Shown: positions 47,101 to 58,249 of the stretch, piece after piece
Position numbering within the stretch: position 1 is the first letter of the stretch
How the letters are laid out: the number at the start of each line of letters is the position of its first letter
NCBI GenBank assembly: GCA_047495785.1
Contig: JBLDXI010000001.1
Span: 3,224,001 to 3,288,000 of the forward strand
Source of the DNA: Lepidodermella squamata
Taxonomy: Eukaryota > Gastrotricha
Direction of reading: 5' to 3'
DNA: 64,000 nt
The notes under the pieces: generated by a model
What the model saw: only the letters and a program-made list of their open reading frames with translations
What the model was told of the DNA's origin: nothing
Databases searched by the model: none
Translations under genes and position numbers: made by a program

Positions 47101-47532
47101 TAGTTAAGAAAGTGGTAACCTTAGTAAGAAACTGGTTCATTACACCAGCGTACGCTCGCTGATATCTGGGCGATTTTCGTCTTCCGTCTGTCTTAACTTC
47201 TAATTACCTTTTTGGCCTTTTTTGGCCTGAAAACCACATGGAAGCAATAAAATCACCTTTCCCACCTCTGGTTCGAATTTCAGCTGAGACAGATTTTTAT
47301 TCGCGTCCAAGGTTGCCCCACGGTGTGTTAGTAGCCAATGACAGCTTTTTTTTATATAAATTCAAGCTGTGCCAATTTGTATTTATTTTCTTTTCCTGCA
47401 ATTTCAGCCTCCGGTCGCTGCAGTCATTGTTTCCACTCGCATTGCATTCGCAAATGGCTGACGCAGCAGCAGTCGAATAAGCTGTGCCCGATGTGCCGGC
47501 AAGACTGGGTCGCGCAGTCCGGCACCTCCTAA
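44147..47532 (+). CDS. ANAPC11: ANAPC11, RING-H2 subunit of the anaphase-promoting complex
   Basis: Three exons, 44147-44213, 44280-44399 and 47408-47532, 103 residues. APC11 is the catalytic RING subunit of APC/C, recruiting E2 enzymes. Family markers: IRIKSWRTVATWRWVANDD, CGICRMPFNACCPDC, LPGDSC, RCSHCFHSHCIRKWL and CPMCRQDW. The N-terminus has about 18 extra residues (MATEMQQDPAANST) relative to most homologues. Intron 2 is about 3 kb, far larger than usual here, and contains an inverted-repeat element and a minus-strand retroelement ORF. It starts 224 bp after PMS2. Confidence 0.95.
45106..45516. repeat. Inverted-repeat element (MITE-like) in ANAPC11 intron 2
   Basis: Arms 45106-45140 and 45481-45516 pair imperfectly (TCTACTAATTTTCGGTGG at the left end). 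A separate perfect 13-bp hairpin GAATTCGGTGTTT lies inside near 45443-45474. Several AATTTTCGGT units recur. 411 bp, no coding capacity. Confidence 0.7.
45663..46484 (-). mobile_element. C-terminal fragment of an R2/NeSL-type non-LTR element (zinc finger + restriction-like endonuclease)
   Basis: One uninterrupted minus-strand frame of 273 residues from the ATG at 46484. It carries a CCHC-type finger CRHCGAEKETLGHVLGSC, then RHDKVRSMIA, GSWKRVDIIAYDP and IILDPTIRIE, the layout of the restriction-like endonuclease at the C-terminus of R2-like elements. The reverse transcriptase part is absent upstream. It lies antisense inside ANAPC11 intron 2. The intact frame could mean recent insertion or selection. 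Family assignment is by motif order only. Confidence 0.65.
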
Positions 47533-47835
47533 TGATAGCCGCCTACCCAAACTGAGTATTTCATCAATTTCTTTCTCATTTTGTGTGTTTTGTGACAACT
47601 CTCATTCACGCGTTTTCTCGCATTTTCTACGAAAATTGATAAAAATGCCAAATAAACATGCGAATCGATTAACCAAGTGGGTGCTTTTATTTACCTTTCA
47701 TTTAATACCGGTCATCGTGATCATTTTCAGAATGAGGTGCGAGAATTATATTATTATAATTAAAACTCACCTTCTGTCATTTTTCGATCGGAAAAAGTGG
47801 ACAAACGCAAACTGTTTTTTTACTAGCTGTGTAAA

Positions 47836-50787
47836 ATGTCTTTAGCCTGGCCGAAGGATTTTCACGATCATTTTGTTATTATCAATGTTTCGGGTTTTCG
47901 ATTTTTGTTGAAGAAGCGGCAGATTTTCAGGCACCCGAGATCGCGACTCGCGCTGATTATCGCCGACGAGTCGACGAATGGCCGCGAGTTGTACTGCGAT
48001 CGAAATCCTTACTTCTTCCCGTTCATCTGCGATTACTACCGGCACGGCGTTATGCACATTCCATCACTAACGTGTAAGAGCTAGAGAAATCGCATACAGG
48101 GTGTTTCAAAAGCAACACAACCGATTTGTAGATATAGGTAGCGACGCTAATTTTTTCGAAGTGGAGCAAATTACGCACCTCATTAACATGGTTGCGCCGA
48201 CAAATCCGGATGCGTTAACGTGTTTCAGTTTTATTTGTTTAATTATCAAATGACGGCCTATATTTTTCATAATATGTTGTCCCCTCGGGCAGGCCTAGTC
48301 AACCGTGGCGATTTTCGCCAAATTCGCCAAATTCGCCAAATTTCCGAACTGCCAGCATCCGCACAGATTTCAACCAAATGTCATAGAAATTTGAGGAATA
48401 ATACATTGAATGACAGGGAGCCCAAAGTGCTGATGTGTCGAAACGCAATAAAATGGGTTTCCTGAATTTTCATAGCTAATAAATGCTATGTGGTCTCGGT
48501 ATATTTAGGAGATTTAGGTAATGTCATTGGCTGAGTCATCCGTTCACTTGCGCGATTTATTGATGCTATGTTTCCCTATCATTGCACAAACACTCTACAG
48601 CAGTTGGACTCAGGTAAAGCAGGTAAAAGGCCTAATTTTGCCAATTTGCCAGTCATTTTTTATTGTTTTCGCTATTTAAGCGTAATTGTATTGCATAATA
48701 AGTGCTCTATTTTAGCAATACGAAGTTCACTCTTACTTAGGATCACTTAGGTACAATCGAAGGTGATTATATCAGCAAATACATTATAAATGAAGGGTTT
48801 TCCTGCATTTAAAACGATTAAAATGCATTTTTTGACATAATTTGACATCTTTTTCACAGTATTTGGCCACTGAGGACGTTCTGGACTTATTCGTTCACCC
48901 AAAATGATGATAGAGATAGTTTGCCTCGTATTCCTCATTCTTTTATTGACGCCCTGAGTCACTAGTATGACAAAATTATGATTTATATGGTCATTTCTAA
49001 ATTTGCCTATAAGAATGACCGAGCGTCCCATAAATGGGACATTGCGTAACTCGGAGACGGTTGGGGGTGGGGTCACCAAATTTCTTTTCTCATATTTATG
49101 ATACCAACATCAATTCCTAAAAAGATTATGACCGTAGCATCAAAATCCTAGATGCCGGTCTAAACGGGTTAACCTATAACAACTCTTTTAATGTGATTTC
49201 AGCGGTAAATGCCGACTCTTTATTTTCCAGATTGTTGGACTATAGTTCGCGAAGAACTTCTCTTCTGGGGTATTAGCCTTGAGGCGATGCAAGACTGCTG
49301 TACAATACGTAAGTTGTAACGACCTTAACGCGACGCATCAAAAATTCATAAAAAATTCTCATAGCGCTATCCGACGACCTTCGAGCACTTGATAAACGAA
49401 AGAAACTACGTGAGATTTTGAGTTCAAATGCTGCTAATAAGTTTTATTCGCAATAATGCATTCGTAAAATCAGAGCGAGTTTTCGGCGATGACAAAATCT
49501 TGACGACAAAATCAGTTGAATACATATCGCTGACTCGAGCCCACGCTCTCCAAAAAGGCTACCACTTCCTATATCAGCCTTGGAAATCGTTCATCGGCCG
49601 AACCTACTACATGTTATACACATTTCTGACCATTTTATACGCTTTCATTTTCATGTTCGAGTGCGTCTTCTGGTCCCGCGATACTTCAAAACTTGAGCAG
49701 CACATTCAAGCTTGTTCTGGCTCGAATGAAACATCAACTGTTCACAGCTATATCGCGGCTAATCGAACCTATCAAGAAGCCCTGGAAATGGGAAATTGGC
49801 CCAAGGCGTATCAGTTATCATCTCCTGCGTCGATATTTTTATATGTCGACGCGATGTGCGTAAGAGTTCAACTTTTTTCCTGTAAAATGTCCAACGATTT
49901 GCCTTATTCAAAGCTTGCAATATTTGCCGTAGATTTCATGCTACGGTTCAGTTTCTTCCCATCTATCGCCTCATTCGCCGTGCAGCCATTGCACATTATT
50001 GATTTTATTTCGCTCAGTCTCAACTGCGTTGCATTCTACCTGGGACATATCATCTACGAGCCATTTTGGTGCGACGAAAACAGCGGTAATTATGCATTTT
50101 GAATTTTGAATTTTACAAATCGCATAGAATTTCGCCCTTATAATTTATGCTTTTCGAAGCTCTTAACCTTTCAATTATTGTTATTATCTAGTTTCGATAT
50201 ACTTCAGCCTCGAAATTTCCCGAATCATCCGCCTGGTTCGCCTCTTCTGCCTATCTCACAAGTACAGCTGGATGTACGTAATGCTTCTAACTTTTCGCGA
50301 GACTGTCGTCGAATTGTTTCTTCTGATCTGTTTCCTATCAATCGGCGTCGCGTTATTTGGCCTCGCAGTTTACATTCCTGAACTGGACACAACGAGCGGC
50401 AAGATTCTTCAGCCATTTCAAGGCTTTTGGTACTCGATTGTAACAATCACAACGCTTGGCTACGGCGATTTCACTCCATCGACGCCCATCGGCTACGCGG
50501 TCGGAGCAGTTTGCTGCACTTCGGGCGTCATTTTTGTCTCGCTTCAGATGCCGTTAATCGCGACTATTTTCTCCGATTTTTATGATTATTCGCTGGAGCA
50601 AAGATTGCGCATTAAGGCAGAGGCTGCCGAAGCCAAGGAGGCGAAACTAGAACAGCAGGTCGCGGCAAATAGGACTCAGGGTGGCGAAACGCGGAGCCGG
50701 GTGGGTTTCAGCGGGGTTTCGTCGATTGATGAAAATAAATCTGTTAGATCTGCGAAAACGAAGTCTGTCAAATCGATGAAAGCTTGA
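47836..50787 (+). CDS. Voltage-gated potassium channel subunit (Kv type)
   Basis: Five exons: 47836-48073, 49231-49308, 49365-49409, 49474-50085, 50192-50787; 522 residues in phase. The cytoplasmic T1/BTB domain spans exons 1-2 (INVSGFRF, YFFPFICDYYRHG, EELLFWGIS, DCC), with the Cys pair typical of non-Shaker Kv T1 domains. S1 is near 165-188. S4 near 328-348 reads SRIIRLVRLFCLSHK: three Arg at three-residue spacing, then Cys where a fourth positive residue is usual. The pore has TTLGYGDF (about 413-420). The usual PVP kink of S6 is replaced by QMP. The tail is rich in Ala, Glu and Lys. Subfamily cannot be set. Start is nine bases after a TTTTTTTACTAG acceptor, 303 bp from ANAPC11. Confidence 0.88.
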
Positions 50788-50951
50788 ACTCGAAAAAGCT
50801 AAAAACTTGGAAACTAACTCGAAAAATAAATAATAAAAAACAATGAGTAGAATAAATTGAAATTATTTTCAACTTTTGGCTCTTTTGTTGAGGAAATATG
50901 TTGAGACTTGAGCCCACAGGCCTGGAAAAGAATAAATGTCTTAGTGGAATC

Positions 50952-51202
50952 AACGAATCCACAAAATCGCAATTGGCTGGACTAAAATTTGTAGAGGCAC
51001 GCGATTGGTTAGATTTTCCAGCATCTTAGCGTGTTATTTCTTGACCTGAATTTCCCGGGTTCGACTCGTGGTGACCGTGCAGCGTTTTTCTGAGACTTTT
51101 TTTTGCTTTTCAAGAAATAACATGCCAAGATGCTGGAAACACTAACCAATCGCGTGCTTCAACAAATTTTAGTCCAGCTAATAGCGATTTTGTGGATTCG
51201 TT
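50952..51202. repeat. Inverted-repeat element just 3' of the Kv gene
   Basis: Arms 50952-51043 and 51110-51202 are reverse complements with about ten differences (AACGAATCCACAAAATCGC at the left end). The spacer is about 66 bp. It starts 165 bp after the Kv stop codon and lies in or near its 3' UTR, so it could form a hairpin in transcripts. Non-coding. Confidence 0.8.
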
Positions 51203-52452
51203 AGTTAAGTAATGAGTAATGAGGTGCACCTGTGATCGTCCTTGATGCCGTAGCGCAGGATAAATATGGACATGAGAATTGTGCACGCTTCGGCTTTGCA
51301 GTTGCAGTTTTGTAACGCCGTACGATAAAATCACAGTTTGTTGCATAAAATACCCGTCTTTTGAGCTTTCGAATGGCGCAAGTCCCAAGGTGATTGGAGC
51401 AATACTTGTTAAGAAATGTTATAAGCAAGGCAACTTAAACGTCGATTTGGGACCCCCTCTTATCTCCCGAACAAATAATCAGTTTGGAGCAAAAATTGGC
51501 AGGGATATCCTAAAAGAGCTCTGCTATCTCAGATATCGAAGGAAAAATAAAGTTTTTTTGCCGGGCATTCACCTGAAGGTTAGGTGAAAATCTTGTAATT
51601 TTTGACTGTAATAAAGATGCGGCTGAGCGAAAAACTATTTTTCTCATTTTTAGAAAATCAGACATCTGTCACAATTTTTTTCCAAATTTGACCCAAAGCT
51701 CAGAAAAACCTGAACATTCACATGCATGTGCAAATGAGCTCGTCAAGAGTATCAGGTAAAAATCGAAAAATCACCAAATTTGACCGATAAATCTGGGTTC
51801 GCCTTGTACCAAAATTTATCGATTTCTGAATTTCTGAAGTAGCACTGATTTTTATTCCTTGAAAAACATGGGTTTTGTCCAAAATTACCCGCCCTTACGG
51901 TAGTCATTGAAAGTAAGGGTCTAATTTTGGAAAATAAATTAAAAGAGATGGTGTATAAGTGTTTCTCTCGAATTTAACGACGCGGAGAACTTTGCTGATC
52001 GAACCCGATTTATCTGGAGCCCCTAAATCAACATTATCAACAAACAAGCGTCAATGTCACACGAGGGTTCTTTATTGTGATACCGCCGTCACTTGCATTT
52101 TATCAAACACACAGTTCACAGTTCATATCACTTCTTATACAACTTTAAGACGGTGACAATATTATAATCAACGGAGAGGAGCGTGAAGAGGTCGCTACAT
52201 CAAAGTTGTTGGCTAGTTTTCGAATTCGCAGTTTAGTAGCTATACGCAAGTACTAAAATGCAAGCAACCTAGTGCGTCGAGTCTAAAATTATACAATTTT
52301 TCGCTTCAATTTCAACCGGCTGTTAAGTGAAATAAAACAACGACGACAGCCTGCATTAATTAGTTAATTAATTAGAACTATATTTTACGCGGGTTTCTTA
52401 TATTTTCAATAGTGATTTATTGGTTTCGGTGGGTTATGAAGAAGCCGGTGAT
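51203..52452. other. Intergenic between convergent Kv and COX5A genes
   Basis: About 1.25 kb where the two convergent gene clusters meet. No gene, RNA or strong repeat recognised. Confidence 0.45.
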
Positions 52453-53835
52453 TTAGTGGATGTCGTGCACTTCCGGGCAGGCAAGCTCGGGCTTGTGGTA
52501 GCCGAGCTCCTCGAGGGTCGGGATGCCGAGTTCATCCATGGTCGGCTTCAGCTCCTGCATCATGAACGGCCAGATCTCCTTCGCCTTCGGGCCGGCCTTG
52601 AAGCGGATCACCTCGAGGAAGCGGATGGCGAGGCCGAGGTCGTTGAGGCGGCGGCACGCCCGCAGCGCCTCGGCGGCCACCTTCGGATCGGGCACGCAGT
52701 CCTCGCCGTGCAGGTCCTGCAGGCGCTTGCGCATCCACCACGTGTCCAGATTCGGGTCCTTGAAATAGCCGATGTAGCGCTTGTCGAAGTCATCCCAGCT
52801 TTCGGTGGGCGCCTTGCCGTCGCCGTGATGCGCCGACGAAAAGCGAACCGAGCCTAAAATAGAATAATCAATACCAATATTTCTCAGAAATACAAAGCGA
52901 TTAAAAAGAAAATCGTATAACAATAAAAACTCAGATAACCCGAATGATGAAAATTTCAGAAACAAGACATTTGCAGCCAATCTTGAAAATGAAATCTAAA
53001 TTGTGCTTGATCCCGTTCTTGAATAAGCTTCAAATCACAATTTTAATCATTTTCAAGGATTTTTGAAAAATTGTTGAGAAAATCGAAATTAATCCAACGG
53101 CAAAGAGGATGCTATCATCACAATTTGAGGCTGTTAAGCATGAGAGCTAGCGGAAATGCCTCGTGAATGGACTAAAATCGGCTTAATCTAATTGCAGCTT
53201 CCCTTTGAAACTTGAATCTTGGGTTAAACCAAAAGTTAGGATGGCAATCAAACTGAAGCCTCCACTTATGCCGTTGCAACTGGAGCAGGGAACGTCTTGA
53301 CTGTTCTGGTTACCTCAACCCAAAACGAAAAATCTGATTGAGTTGGAACCAGCTTAATGGCAGCTCCCTAATTTTTTTAGGGTAAAAGGTAATGCCCATG
53401 TCCATGCTTCATTCGAGCACGACATTGACGAGAAATTTCCATTGCTTCTAAGATGATTAACTGCTTCCCAAGTATAAACATATTTTTTTGCCGTTTATCC
53501 GCAGCTGCAGCGATGTATACATACTGAAAATTGTTTATTTTTCGAAATCTTCCTCATTTATTTAGGAGCCATATACATTATCAAACATAATTACCAAGCT
53601 TAATTATCACAAATTTGGTAACTGAACACCTTGCAAATATAAGCTTATCGAGCTAGATTTCCTCTAAAATATTGCTCTAAATCCTCTAATTCCTCTAAAT
53701 ATGATTTTCCAGTTCGTTAGCTTCCACCCACGATAAGATCAATATAAGTATGCTCAAATTTAACTTACCAAGCATGGCCGGAGCCTTGGCCAGGCGCTGC
53801 GACAGAACAACGCACGATCTGGCGAGCAGCGACAT
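52453..53835 (-). CDS. COX5A: Cytochrome c oxidase subunit 5A, mitochondrial
   Basis: Two exons, 53835-53769 and 52853-52453, join in phase 1 for 155 residues. It is a nuclear-encoded subunit of respiratory complex IV in the inner mitochondrial membrane. The first exon is a typical presequence (MSLLARSCVVLSQRLAKAPA). The mature part has WDDFDKRYIGYF, DTWWMRKRLQDLHGED, EALRACRRLNDLGLAIRFLE and TLEELGYHKPEL, matching the family along its length. The coding exon is strikingly GC-rich with C/G third positions compared with its AT-rich intron and neighbours. Last of four closely spaced minus-strand genes, 129 bp after TRMT1, with a TATTTTTCGGAATAG acceptor 19 bases before the ATG. Confidence 0.95.
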
Positions 53836-53964
53836 ATCAAGTCTTTAACAAGTCCTATTCCGAAAAATAGAAACCAACATTAAGGTGGCAATTTTTAGTT
53901 TTCCAACCACAACAAGGCAGTAAAATAAAGGCATTTCTTTTGCCGCGACTCGAATAATTATAAT

Positions 53965-55786
53965 CTACTCATTTTCATCGGAAGATTTCGCTTTCTTCGC
54001 GTTTTCATCGCCATCTTCACCGGCGCCGCCGTTCAACTTGGCCTTGCCGGGCTTTTTCGAACCCGGACCCCAAAAAGGTGGCGGTATTTCATAGCGTACT
54101 AATTTCAACAATTTAGACGGTGCCGTGGCTTCAGGGTGCGTTTCAAACGAAATTTTATGAGTCGGCTCTTTCGCCAAAATCGCATTCCCAGCCGTATGTT
54201 GCTCTTTTCTATTCGCACTAATCGGATGGTCTTTCACCCAAGTTCGCATAATATCCTACAATAAATCATAAAAATTATGAAAAAATCTGAATATTCAATA
54301 TAAAATTACCCAGATTAATTCAGATGGTGCATCAGTTTTAACTGAAGCTTTTTCGGCATGGGACAAAGACACGCGGTAACCCGCGTTCAAAATGGCACTC
54401 TTCAACACTAAAGCCGGCGGTGATGAGCAGTGAAGAACGCCGCTCAATCGATCAATCACGTGGTAGAGCGGTACATCGGGCAATTCTTCCCTCAGTAAAG
54501 CAATAGTCCCTTCAATTCGTTTAATCGTCGCTAGTTTCGATAGAGGTTCGCTTGAAATCAACTCATTGAGGCCTTTCAAGAAATCAGCGTTGCAAGTTGG
54601 CGCCGACCAAATCGGTCCACCCATTTGGAAACGCCAACCGCAATCTTTACACCGATCAGGCGGATGGCCGTCTACTGTCGGGGCGAATTGATCTTTTTCA
54701 ACGTTTATTATAGTAGCCATGGGTTGGAATTGGAATGAACCACAGCCGATGCACCGGTGGACCATCGATAATTTCGTACAAGATAATTTTGCTCGTTTCG
54801 CACCTGTCCAAACGCGCACAAAAACACGCCTAAAATTGAAAAAGAAAAACAAGAAAGTCCACCTTAATCAAAATTTCACAACAATTTACATGTAAAAATC
54901 AGCTGAAAGCGCCAGAAGAGGTTCGATCGATCGGCCATATCGGTTAGCATGAGAATCGATAGATCTGAGGAGAATTCGAAGCCCCATTTCATGGCAGAAA
55001 GGCGCGTTTAAGCCAATCTAAAAATGTAAATGAAATTCCGAAAATCAAAGGTGAAGATTGAAAATACCGATCCGTAAATAGCATGACAAGTTTCGACATG
55101 TTTCCCGCACAGAATCGCAGCATCTGTTGCAGTAATACACAGCAACCCGCCGTCTTCAACCGCTTGAACGGCCGAGTCGAGGAATGGTGCTGGGGTGCCG
55201 AAAGGGTCGATATCAATCACATCGTAGCGACGAATAGCGGCGGTAGGGCGAGAGGCAAACATCACAGCAATAGCGTCGTCCTCCGTAATTTTCATCATGT
55301 TTTCGATGTTATTCAATTTTACGTTTTCAGTCAGAAGGCGAACAGCATCTGCGCTCAAATCGTTCGCATGAACTTCTTCAACACCTGAAATAATTTGAGA
55401 AATTGAAGATTTTCAACACTTTGGAATGCTAATTAACCTGGAGCTTCGAGGGCAAATCGAATCGCTCGCAGCCCAGTTGCGGCGAGTGGTTCCAGGATTC
55501 GAATTCCCTTCTCCGATTTTTCGCCACGTTTCAACTCTGCGAATTTTGCATCATCTTTCATTTTTTCTCGAACAAATTGCGAAATAACTGCGATTGTTAA
55601 ATCACGATTGAATTGTTGAACAGGGTTGTAGAAAACTTTCGGACCAGCCGAAATTCGCGCCTTTCCCTCTGCAATTTCGTCGCCAATCGTTGACTGGGGA
55701 TGGCGCGGGTCAGCCGCGGTTTTCACCTCACTTGACGTCATTAAAAATCGCCTTAAAATGAGTCTAGGCGAAAAACGAACGATCAT
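53965..55786 (-). CDS. TRMT1: TRMT1, tRNA (guanine-26 N2)-dimethyltransferase
   Basis: Five exons: 55786-55438, 55384-55068, 55017-54890, 54829-54310, 54255-53965; 534 residues in phase. It dimethylates G26 of tRNAs using S-adenosylmethionine. Motifs: FYNPVQQFNRDL, LEPLAATGLRAIRFA (SAM fold), HANDLSADAV, the catalytic DIDPFGTPAPFLDSAV and TATD, CHEMGLRILLRSI, DFYMRVFVRVWTG, a four-Cys site (CIGC...CKDC) and IWDIMRTWVKDHP. The chosen ATG gives MIVRFSPRLILRRFL, a likely mitochondrial presequence; a second in-frame ATG (MTSSEVK) 15 codons later could give a nuclear/cytosolic form. It starts 194 bp after PAAF1 ends. Confidence 0.95.
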
Positions 55787-55980
55787 TGTAAAGCATTCTA
55801 TCAATAAATTTTTACGATTTTCAACCGTTGGCTTTGAAAAGCATGCACTTATATCAAACTAGAAGAGAAGAGATTAAGGTGATTATTCACGCCGTCTCCG
55901 ATTTGTCAAAAGAAAGAACTCGTGATGATCATTAGCAACACGTCAATTTCAAGTCTGAAAATTTCACCGGCTCTTTTTGT

Positions 55981-57324
55981 TTAGAAATTCGAATTGAGCA
56001 AATATTTTCGAATAACTCCATCGCGGCAAGCCGTGTAGATGTAACGGCCGTCACTGACCAGGCGTGTCACCGGCTCGCAATCCGCACCGGTCAGTTCGAT
56101 AACCGGGCCTTTGTTCGCCTTCTCCGAGGCAAGTTTCGTGAACATCGCATTTCCAACCGAATACGCTGATCCATCCGAGGAAGTAGCCCACAAACGATTA
56201 TCGATGACTTGCAGGCTCAAAATCGCGCCTCGAGTACGGTTGTCGACATGAGCGACCGGCAATTCAGGTCGGCGCATGTCCAATGCGTAGATTTGACCAT
56301 CCTGAGTACCGCACACGACATGGAATGGCGCAAGGTCGCCCAGGGTCGTGCAACAGTTGACAGGGGCAGTCAACTTCAGGTCGAACAACTTTTGCCTGAA
56401 TTCGTCCTCAATCAAACAGCCCAAAAGTCGGCCCGACTCGCAAGCAGCCAGAACTAACTTTCCATTCGGAGTCTCGCAATTCGGCGGGCAATCAGCTAGA
56501 GCAATGCTGTTCAACGGGTAGTTCAACGCGAATTCAAGCGGGGCTAGCTCGTAAATGTGAATAGGCTGCTGGGTAGAGACGTCCCACAAACGGATAGTTC
56601 CGTCTCGAGAGCAGGACAACACATTCCGGCCTTTGTCGATGATGGCGGTTTCGTTGATCGCACCGGCATGTCCAACCAAAGTAGCGGCGCAGTTGCCAGT
56701 ATCAGCCGCCCAGACTCGGATAGTCAAATCAGCTCCAGCAGTCAAAGCAACGACACCGGATGGGAAAAATCGGCAGGAGTAAATCTCGCCAAAGTGACCT
56801 TGCAGTTGCCTCTGTTTTCATTAATAAATCAACAATTTTCAACAAGATGTTGGCAAGCACTTACGCGAACTTCGCCAGTAGCAGTATCCCAAATGAATAA
56901 CTGATCATCACAGGCAGATGAGATGCCGATTCCTCCGTTAGTAACATCGAGACCTCGAATGTACTTGGAAGACGAATGAATATTCTCGAATTGCTTAGTG
57001 ACCGAAGCAAAACGCTGTTCAAGAACAGCACCGTCGCCCCATTTGCAGGTAACATCAATTGATCCGGTGCTTTTGCGATCGAAGCGAGCCGAAAAGTCGT
57101 TGACGCTGAAGTCTTTGTTGCTCTTCTCGTTGATGTAGTCGTTCAAGACAAGAGAAGAATGAGTCCGAGTGCCGGCTGAAATAAAGCAGAGTGGTATTGG
57201 ATTCTACCAAAGCAAAGCAAGCATTACCAGCATTTTCAAAAATGGCCCAGATTTTTTCGGTCTTTTCACCGACAGAGACTGATTCCCAGTCAGGCTGCAA
57301 AATGACGCGGCCCTCAGCGTTCAT
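55981..57324 (-). CDS. PAAF1: PAAF1, proteasomal ATPase-associated factor 1 (WD repeat)
   Basis: Three exons, 57324-57228, 57175-56865 and 56811-55981, 412 residues. PAAF1 (Rpn14 in yeast) is a WD-repeat chaperone of the 19S proteasome base. Characteristic stretches are LQGHFGEIYSCRFFPSG, VVALTAGADLTIRVW, INETAIIDKGRNVLSCSRDG, VVCGTQDGQIYALD, ELTGADCEPV and IYTACRDGVIRKY, in the family order with about five visible WD repeats in the last exon. The gene starts 207 bp after HACD ends and is followed by TRMT1 at 194 bp, in a same-strand run. A TGTGTGTAG acceptor lies shortly before the ATG. Confidence 0.9.
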
Positions 57325-57531
57325 GATTTAAAGTTAAAACCTACACACAATGGAAATTATCATTAAACCAATCCATAATTATTTTTTCAACGTGCAGCGT
57401 AGTTTGGCATTTAGTGTTTCTAAGAAACTTCAACTCCGGTTATCTTAAATCATAAATCTCGACAATTTCGATGTACAGACATCAATTAAATACAATTCAC
57501 GATTCCAGGACAACTAAGAACCAGATACGAC

Positions 57532-58249
57532 TTAGTCGCGCGATGCTTTGAGCTGCTTTTTCCGTTGACCGAACATGTGCAAATAAAGCTGAGGGAAAAC
57601 TGAAAAATGGAATTAAAATTAAACCAGCGATGCGTGGCACAATGAGCAACTTACTCGGGAAGTACATGGCGATTGCGACAATCAGAAAGTAAGGATAATA
57701 GAATGCAAAATTGTACTTGTTGGGCAAGGAAAGGCGGAATAAAGTAGCCGAAAAGGTGAGCGAATAAAGGATAGACCAAACTTCTCCAGCGACGCCAAGA
57801 GGGTAAAGGACGATGAAGAGGGTGTAGCGTAGCCATGTCAAAATATATGGAACGCAATCGTACAGCGCAAATGCGTAGTAAGAATACCGGATAACCTCAG
57901 TGACGGACCACGCAAACAAGAACATGGGAACCGAGATGTGAGTCTGAACCTGCTTGACCGAGTAAGCAATACCCCACGTCACCAGAAGGCGAGAAAAGAC
58001 TTGAAAAGCAGTTAGCACCGGGTTTGATTTGACCAAGCCGAGAGCAGCATGCAAGATTTCCATGACCGCAGCGGTTTGGAACACGAGCAGATGCCATTCG
58101 ACGGCTGGGTATAGCTTGCTAAATGGAACAAGGCTGTTGTTCAAGTAAGCACGATAAGCACACCAGCAGGTCTGAGCCAAAATAATGAACCAGCCATACA
58201 CAAGAACAACATTGTAGCCAACAAGGTATGCGCGCTTCAAAAATCCCAT
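57532..58249 (-). CDS. HACD: 3-hydroxyacyl-CoA dehydratase (HACD/PTPLA family)
   Basis: Two exons, 58249-57655 and 57599-57532, 220 residues. It catalyses the third step of very-long-chain fatty acid elongation in the ER membrane. Multi-pass hydrophobic segments are clear. Family blocks: VMEILHAALGLVKSNPVL, AFQVFSRLLVTWGIAYSV, FAWSVTEVIRYSYYAF (the active-site Tyr and Glu region), LRYTLFIVLYPLGVAGE and LPNKYNFAF. The second exon supplies IFPQLYLHMFGQRKKQLK, the standard C-terminus, so reading through the donor would give a wrong tail. A TTTTTATCAG acceptor lies 13 bases before the ATG. Divergent from WDR35. Confidence 0.95.

Noticed and set aside
48097-48112. CAGGGTGTTTCAAAAG in the first Kv intron, resembling a mariner-type terminal repeat
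   Set aside because: No partner repeat on the other side and no transposase remains were found.
52420-52857. 145-codon plus-strand frame across COX5A
   Set aside because: It results from the GC-rich codon usage of the antisense COX5A exon, which is strongly conserved.
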